Positions 15,460 through 17,915 of a stretch of 17,915 nt of DNA are shown here, piece after piece. Source of the DNA: Betaproteobacteria bacterium (GTDB lineage: Bacteria > Pseudomonadota > Gammaproteobacteria > Burkholderiales > Burkholderiaceae_C). The DNA lies in assembly GCA_947448675.1 (NCBI GenBank), contig CANFOR010000028.1, positions 1 through 17,915 on the forward strand, in the 5' to 3' direction. Within the stretch, counting starts at the first letter, position 1. Each line of letters starts with the position of its first letter. The position numbers and the translations under genes were made by a program. The notes below the pieces were generated by a model, which searched no databases, was not told where the DNA came from, and was given only the letters and a program-made list of their open reading frames with translations.

Positions 15460-16308
15460 ATGCTGTGGATCGACAGCCATTGCCACCTCGATGCGTCCGA
15501 GTTTGGCCCAATCAATGGGCCCGAAAGGCGCACTGTGCGTGCGTATGCAGCTAGCAAAAATGTAGCGCACTGCATTATTCCAGCGGTAGAAAAAGCCAAT
15601 TGGCAAACGGTGCGCGACCTGGCCCATGAAGGCCCAGACTTCTATGCCCTTGGCGTCCACCCACTGTTTGTGCCACAAGCCGATGTGATCGATCTGCAGG
15701 CGTTAGACGACGCGCTGCAAAGCCATGCGGACGACGCCCGCCTGGTGGCTGTGGGTGAAATTGGTTTGGATTTTTTTGTCCCAGCGCTGTGCAACTCTGC
15801 AATGCGTTTCAAGCAAGAGCAGTTTTACCGTACCCAACTTTTACTCGCCAAGCACCACCAGTTGCCCGCCATTTTGCATGTGCGCCGCTCTGCCGACCGC
15901 TTGCTCAAATACCTGCGCGAAGTCAAAATAAGTGGCGGCATTGCCCATGCGTTTAACGGCTCGCTGCAACAAGCCCATGCGTTTATCGACCTGGGTTTTA
16001 AACTCGGTTTTGGCGGCGCGCTGAGCTATGAACGCGCCACCCAATTGCGCCGCTTGGCCACGAGCCTGCCGCTGAACGCGATCGTGCTGGAGACCGACGC
16101 ACCCGACATCCCGCCGCAATGGCTCTACCGCAGCGCCGCACAGCGCGCAGGAGGCCAAGCCCAAGGCCGCAATGCGCCTGGTGAGTTGCCGCGCATTGCC
16201 CAGGTGCTGGCCGATTTGCGCGGCATCAGCCTCACGGAATTAGCGCAGGCCACCACCATGAATGTGCAAGAAACATTGCCGCGCATGAAAAAACTTCTAC
16301 AGGCTTAA
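15460..16308 (+). CDS. TatD-family metal-dependent hydrolase (DNase)
   Basis: A 282-residue TatD-family protein with the TIM-barrel metal site. H7 and H9 are in DSHCHLD, E100 in GEIGLD, H140 in LHVRR, H163 in HAFNG, and D213 in ETDAPD. Family members are divalent-metal 3'-5' exonucleases acting on single-stranded or damaged DNA; other members differ in substrate, so the exact activity is not assigned. The AHAFNGS and GRNAPGELPRIAQVLA stretches are typical. It starts 15 bases after lolB with a weak ribosome binding site and is followed 23 bases later by the glycosylase gene, so it is probably part of the same transcript. A 17-bp palindromic repeat lies at 15550-15566. Confidence 0.92.
   Translation: MLWIDSHCHLDASEFGPINGPERRTVRAYAASKNVAHCIIPAVEKANWQTVRDLAHEGPDFYALGVHPLFVPQADVIDLQALDDALQSHADDARLVAVGEIGLDFFVPALCNSAMRFKQEQFYRTQLLLAKHHQLPAILHVRRSADRLLKYLREVKISGGIAHAFNGSLQQAHAFIDLGFKLGFGGALSYERATQLRRLATSLPLNAIVLETDAPDIPPQWLYRSAAQRAGGQAQGRNAPGELPRIAQVLADLRGISLTELAQATTMNVQETLPRMKKLLQA
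15550..15566. repeat. 17-bp palindromic repeat copy (in tatD)
   Basis: GCTAGC, five A bases, TGTAGC inside the TatD gene, encoding ASKNVA. It matches the reverse complement of the lolB copy at 15 of 17 positions and shares the flank GCA before and GC after with the glycosylase copy. Confidence 0.5.
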
Positions 16309-16331
16309 ACCTGGCTGCATATTTGCCTAGC

Positions 16332-16850
16332 ATGCAAAGCCACACCACAGCACGGCAAATAGGCCTGCCCCCCGTGATTTCCAGCGCAAGCGTGCTGCTG
16401 GTGCTGGGCAGCTTTCCGGGTGCGGCCTCGCTGGCAGCGCAGCAGTATTACGCCCACCCGCGCAATGATTTTTGGCGCATTTTGGCAGCCATTTGGCCTG
16501 AAGAGGCGCAGCTATCCAGCGTAAGCAGCTATGAAATCCGTAGCGCCTGCTTGCTCCGTAAAGGCCTGGGCCTGTGGGACGTGTACGCCAGTTGCGAGCG
16601 CGCGGGCAGCCTCGACAGCACCATTCGCAAGCCTGTAGCCAACGATATTGCCACGCTGCGCTTGGCCTGCCCGCAGCTGCGGGCCATTGCGCACAACGGT
16701 GCGCTGAGCTTTCAGCATGCGCCCCCAGTCGATGGTTTGGCGGTGCACAAACTGCCCTCCACCAGCCCGGCCAATGCGGCTTGGAGCTTTGCCCGCAAGC
16801 TCGCGGCCTGGCGGGCAGTATTGGCCGCACACAGCTTGGTGGCAGGCTAA
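16332..16850 (+). CDS. DNA-deoxyinosine (hypoxanthine-DNA) glycosylase, UDG superfamily
   Basis: A 172-residue protein of the uracil-DNA glycosylase superfamily, in the family annotated as hypoxanthine-DNA glycosylase. It would excise hypoxanthine formed by adenine deamination. Visible motifs are LVLGSFPGAASL (GSFPG at 26-30), YYAHPRNDFW at 39-48 with the candidate catalytic Asn45, HNGALSF at 121-127, and LPSTSPAN at 141-148. The start is the ATG at 16332; a TTG nine bases earlier is in frame but less likely, and no strong ribosome binding site is seen. It follows tatD by 23 bases. The activity is inferred from family motifs. A 17-bp palindromic repeat sits at 16528-16544. Confidence 0.87.
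   Translation: MQSHTTARQIGLPPVISSASVLLVLGSFPGAASLAAQQYYAHPRNDFWRILAAIWPEEAQLSSVSSYEIRSACLLRKGLGLWDVYASCERAGSLDSTIRKPVANDIATLRLACPQLRAIAHNGALSFQHAPPVDGLAVHKLPSTSPANAAWSFARKLAAWRAVLAAHSLVAG
16528..16544. repeat. 17-bp palindromic repeat copy (in the glycosylase gene)
   Basis: GCTAT, seven bases, GTAGC. It has the same 17-bp length and the same GCA...GC flanks as the tatD copy, but it is read in a different frame (SYEIRS), which argues for a DNA-level repeat. Confidence 0.4.
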
Positions 16851-16980
16851 AGGAACAAGCTAAAACAACGGCCTGAAAATTCGGCCTGCAAACGCCTGCA
16901 AACGCTTTCGCATCTAGCCCATCAGACAAGTCGACTGCGGTGGTGGGGAAGAAGGCCTGGCTGCGAAAGTGAGTCCGATG
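16851..16980. other. Junction between chromosomal genes and the cassette region
   Basis: No gene was recognised. The stretch holds a perfect tandem duplication of GCCTGCAAAC at 16884-16903, preceded by a related GCCTGAAAAT at 16871-16880. It ends with the G of GTTAAAC (16980-16986), which fits the integron core site GTTRRRY. No inverse core site (RYYYAAC) was found in this stretch, so it is not an attC. It could be an attI or a secondary insertion point, but neither can be shown. Confidence 0.4.
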
Positions 16981-17094
16981 TTAAACTGCAAAATTGCAGG
17001 TTTTCATGGTTTGTTAGTAGGTAGAAATGAAGCCGCATACTGTCGAAAATTCATAAGAATCAATCACTTGACTGTAGCTAAAGAGGCGCAGGCC

Positions 17095-17145
17095 ATGACC
17101 ACTTGTCCATGTTATTCCGCATTTTTGCGGTCTATATCAAGTTGA
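17095..17145 (+). CDS. Possible 16-codon leader ORF in cassette 1
   Basis: An ATG with GAGG 8 bases upstream, the best ribosome binding site in the cassette leader, opens 16 codons (MTTCPCYSAFLRSISS) and stops 11 bases before the ATG at 17157. It is in a different frame from the main gene. It might couple translation to that gene or be chance; there is no similarity evidence. Confidence 0.25.
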   Translation: MTTCPCYSAFLRSISS

Positions 17146-17156
17146 AAGCTTTGGCG

Positions 17157-17531
17157 ATGGCACACGCAAGCGAACCTATCCTTGACGACCGCGAGCTCAC
17201 GGCGGAGGAGCGGAGTCTTATTAGTTGGATGCTACAGAACGGCAATCTCGACGCGCCTCCGTACCTTGCGCAGCTCAGTGGAGCGCGTGTCTTTTCACGC
17301 TGCCCTTGTGGTTGCGCGAGCATTGATCCTTCCGTTGAGGGAAGGCGACCGAAAGATTTTCGAATGCACGTCTTGGGCGACTACCAATGGAAAGACACGC
17401 GTGGAAATTTATTTGGTGCCTTTGTCTTTGAACAGGACGGCCTGTTGGCCGGGTTGGATCTTTGGTCGATTGACGGCGCGGAAACGCCGCGCACTTTACC
17501 CAATTCAATGGAACTCATGCCATACGGCTAG
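17157..17531 (+). CDS. Cassette-encoded protein of unknown function
   Basis: A 124-residue acidic soluble protein, not recognised as a named family. Visible features are an N-terminal helix (LDDRELTAEERSLISWML), a cysteine-rich centre SRCPCGCASIDPSVEG (C-x-C-x-C, possibly metal binding), and a C-terminal part LFGAFVFEQDGLLAGLDLWSIDGAETP. There is no signal peptide or membrane segment with this start. An ATG at 17109 would add 16 residues (hydrophobic, IFAVYIKLKAL) and a TTG at 17103 two more. I chose 17157 because the charged N-terminus reads like a cytosolic protein and a weak GAAAG lies 8 bases upstream. It is the only sizeable gene of cassette 1 and ends 9 bases before the attC-like site. 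Confidence 0.65.
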   Translation: MAHASEPILDDRELTAEERSLISWMLQNGNLDAPPYLAQLSGARVFSRCPCGCASIDPSVEGRRPKDFRMHVLGDYQWKDTRGNLFGAFVFEQDGLLAGLDLWSIDGAETPRTLPNSMELMPYG

Positions 17532-17540
17532 GGAAGGCAG

Positions 17541-17627
17541 GTTTAACATGTTGATCGACTCAGACACACAGCATCAGATGGCTGCTACGCAGCAATTGCT
17601 GTGCGCTGGTCATCGCCAACGTTAGGC
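17541..17627 (+). other. attC-like recombination site (59-base element type), 87 bp
   Basis: The left end is the inverse core GTTTAAC (17541-17547) and the right end the core GTTAGGC (17621-17627), fitting RYYYAAC and GTTRRRY. Between them the arms are imperfectly complementary. GTTG, AT, GAC and CAG blocks pair across the site with a few unpaired bases, as in attC L''/L' boxes. A perfect stem CACAGCA (17567-17573) with TGCTGTG (17597-17603) follows. The loop contains a small hairpin, GCTGC-TAC-GCAGC (17581-17593). Length, end motifs and pairing with extrahelical bases are those of an attC site. Crossover would be between G17621 and T17622. Confidence 0.78.
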
Positions 17628-17915
17628 CGCTGAAGAACCGCCCATCCACATCCATACCGAATACAACATGTCCGAACTCGTCACAGACTGCCCGCGCTGC
17701 ACAGCCACAAAGATCACCTTCGATTTGCTTGCGAGCACAAAGATCGAACCGCAACACAGGTGGCAGAACTGGTATGAGGCCTTCTGCGTCTGCAGACACT
17801 GTCACAAATCTATGATCTTCGTCGTCTCTGAAAACGGGATTGACGAGTCCGAAACTATCGCCAAAGTTGGGCTAGCAAAGCTCACCGCCTCTGTGAACAA
17901 CTTCGTTCGAGTAGA
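17622..17915 (+). mobile_element. Integron gene cassette 2 (left part)
   Basis: It begins with TTAGGC after the attC crossover point and continues past the window. The coding region starts 46 bases in, a normal cassette leader length. Its own attC should carry an inverse core GCCTAAC beyond the window edge. Confidence 0.6.
17668..17915 (+). CDS. DUF4145-like protein (N-terminal part, cut by window edge)
   Basis: An open frame from the ATG at 17668 runs to the window end without a stop, giving 82 residues. It begins MSELVTDCPRC and has a zinc-ribbon-like cysteine pattern: CPRC at residues 8-11 and CVCRHC around 41-46. WQNWYEAFCVCRHC and VGLAKLTASVNNFVRV also match my memory of the N-terminus of DUF4145 proteins, which are of unknown function and often found with mobile or defence genes. 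The full protein is expected to extend well beyond the window. The family call is from memory of the motif pattern and cannot be verified here. Confidence 0.65.
   Translation, partial: MSELVTDCPRCTATKITFDLLASTKIEPQHRWQNWYEAFCVCRHCHKSMIFVVSENGIDESETIAKVGLAKLTASVNNFVRV

Larger units (their letters stand above)
16981..17621 (+). mobile_element. Integron gene cassette 1
   Basis: The segment has the layout of a mobile gene cassette: TTAAAC at the left boundary, one main open reading frame, a stop codon 9 bases before an attC-like site, and the crossover G at 17621. The six starting bases plus the terminal G would rebuild GTTAAAC in the circular form. This is the exact reverse complement of the inverse core GTTTAAC at 17541-17547, as required for a cassette's own attC. 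The base composition looks lower in GC than the genes to the left. The 5' leader (128-176 bases depending on the start) is long for a cassette. A short inverted repeat, CTGCAA and TTGCAG, lies at 16986-16999. Confidence 0.7.

Noticed and set aside
16870..16886. GGCC-TGAAAATTC-GGCC as a terminator after the glycosylase gene
   Set aside because: The stem is only four GC pairs plus weak pairs, and no T-tract follows.
17011..17017. GTTAGTA region near 17014 as the cassette 1 core site
   Set aside because: It breaks the GTTRRRY pattern and does not complement the inverse core at 17541, unlike GTTAAAC at 16980.
17560..17805. Minus-strand frame of 81 codons across the attC and cassette 2
   Set aside because: It runs through the attC stem-loops and opposite the DUF4145-like gene, with no domain signal.
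1..17915. CRISPR arrays, tRNA or rRNA genes, insertion sequences, prophage genes
   Set aside because: No regularly spaced repeats, no recognisable structural RNA, and no transposase or phage protein were seen on either strand.

Overview
The window reads as a chromosomal segment of a betaproteobacterium in the order Burkholderiales, most probably family Comamonadaceae (Rhodoferax / Polaromonas / Limnohabitans / Acidovorax-like). The basis is the GC-rich coding sequence, the nadK-recN-rapZ and mutM/mutY/TPR/lolB neighbourhoods, and the general look of the proteins. No rRNA, tRNA, CRISPR array, insertion sequence or integrase gene was found. The family placement is an inference, not a database result.

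Region 1 (1-3054, minus strand) is an aromatic ring-cleavage operon. A LysR-type regulator lies upstream of a two-subunit hydroquinone 1,2-dioxygenase (hapC small, hapD large) and the 5' part of a semialdehyde dehydrogenase (hapE). Together they would convert hydroquinone to 4-hydroxymuconic semialdehyde and then to maleylacetate. The hapC upstream region carries a 7-bp inverted repeat with an 11-bp spacer, and a 19-bp motif that recurs just upstream of the LysR gene.

Region 2 (3182-9209) has a GNAT acetyltransferase convergent with an SDR oxidoreductase. The SDR is divergent from a plus-strand run of nadK, recN, rapZ and a pirin gene; recN and rapZ overlap by ATGA. Region 3 (9242-13125, minus strand) is the operon mutM, dynamin-like GTPase, mutY, in which the GTPase and mutY are coupled by another ATGA overlap. 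Region 4 (13180-16850, plus strand) is a periplasmic TPR protein, lolB (starting directly after the TPR stop codon), a TatD-family nuclease and a hypoxanthine-DNA glycosylase-like protein. Genome maintenance is over-represented here: recN, mutY, mutM, tatD and the deoxyinosine glycosylase.

Region 5 (about 16981 to the end) is different. It is less GC-rich and has the layout of an integron gene-cassette array: a cassette with a small protein of unknown function, an 87-bp attC-like site, then the start of a second cassette encoding a DUF4145-like protein cut by the window edge. The first bases of cassette 1 (TTAAAC) are the exact complement of the inverse core site (GTTTAAC) of its own attC, which is the diagnostic relationship for a cassette. 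No integron integrase is present in the window, so this is either an integrase-less cluster or an array whose integrase lies outside.

A further layer is a 17-bp palindromic pattern, GCTAY-N7-RTAGC or close to it, inside the coding sequences of nadK, lolB, tatD and the glycosylase gene. It looks like a dispersed DNA-level repeat rather than a protein feature.
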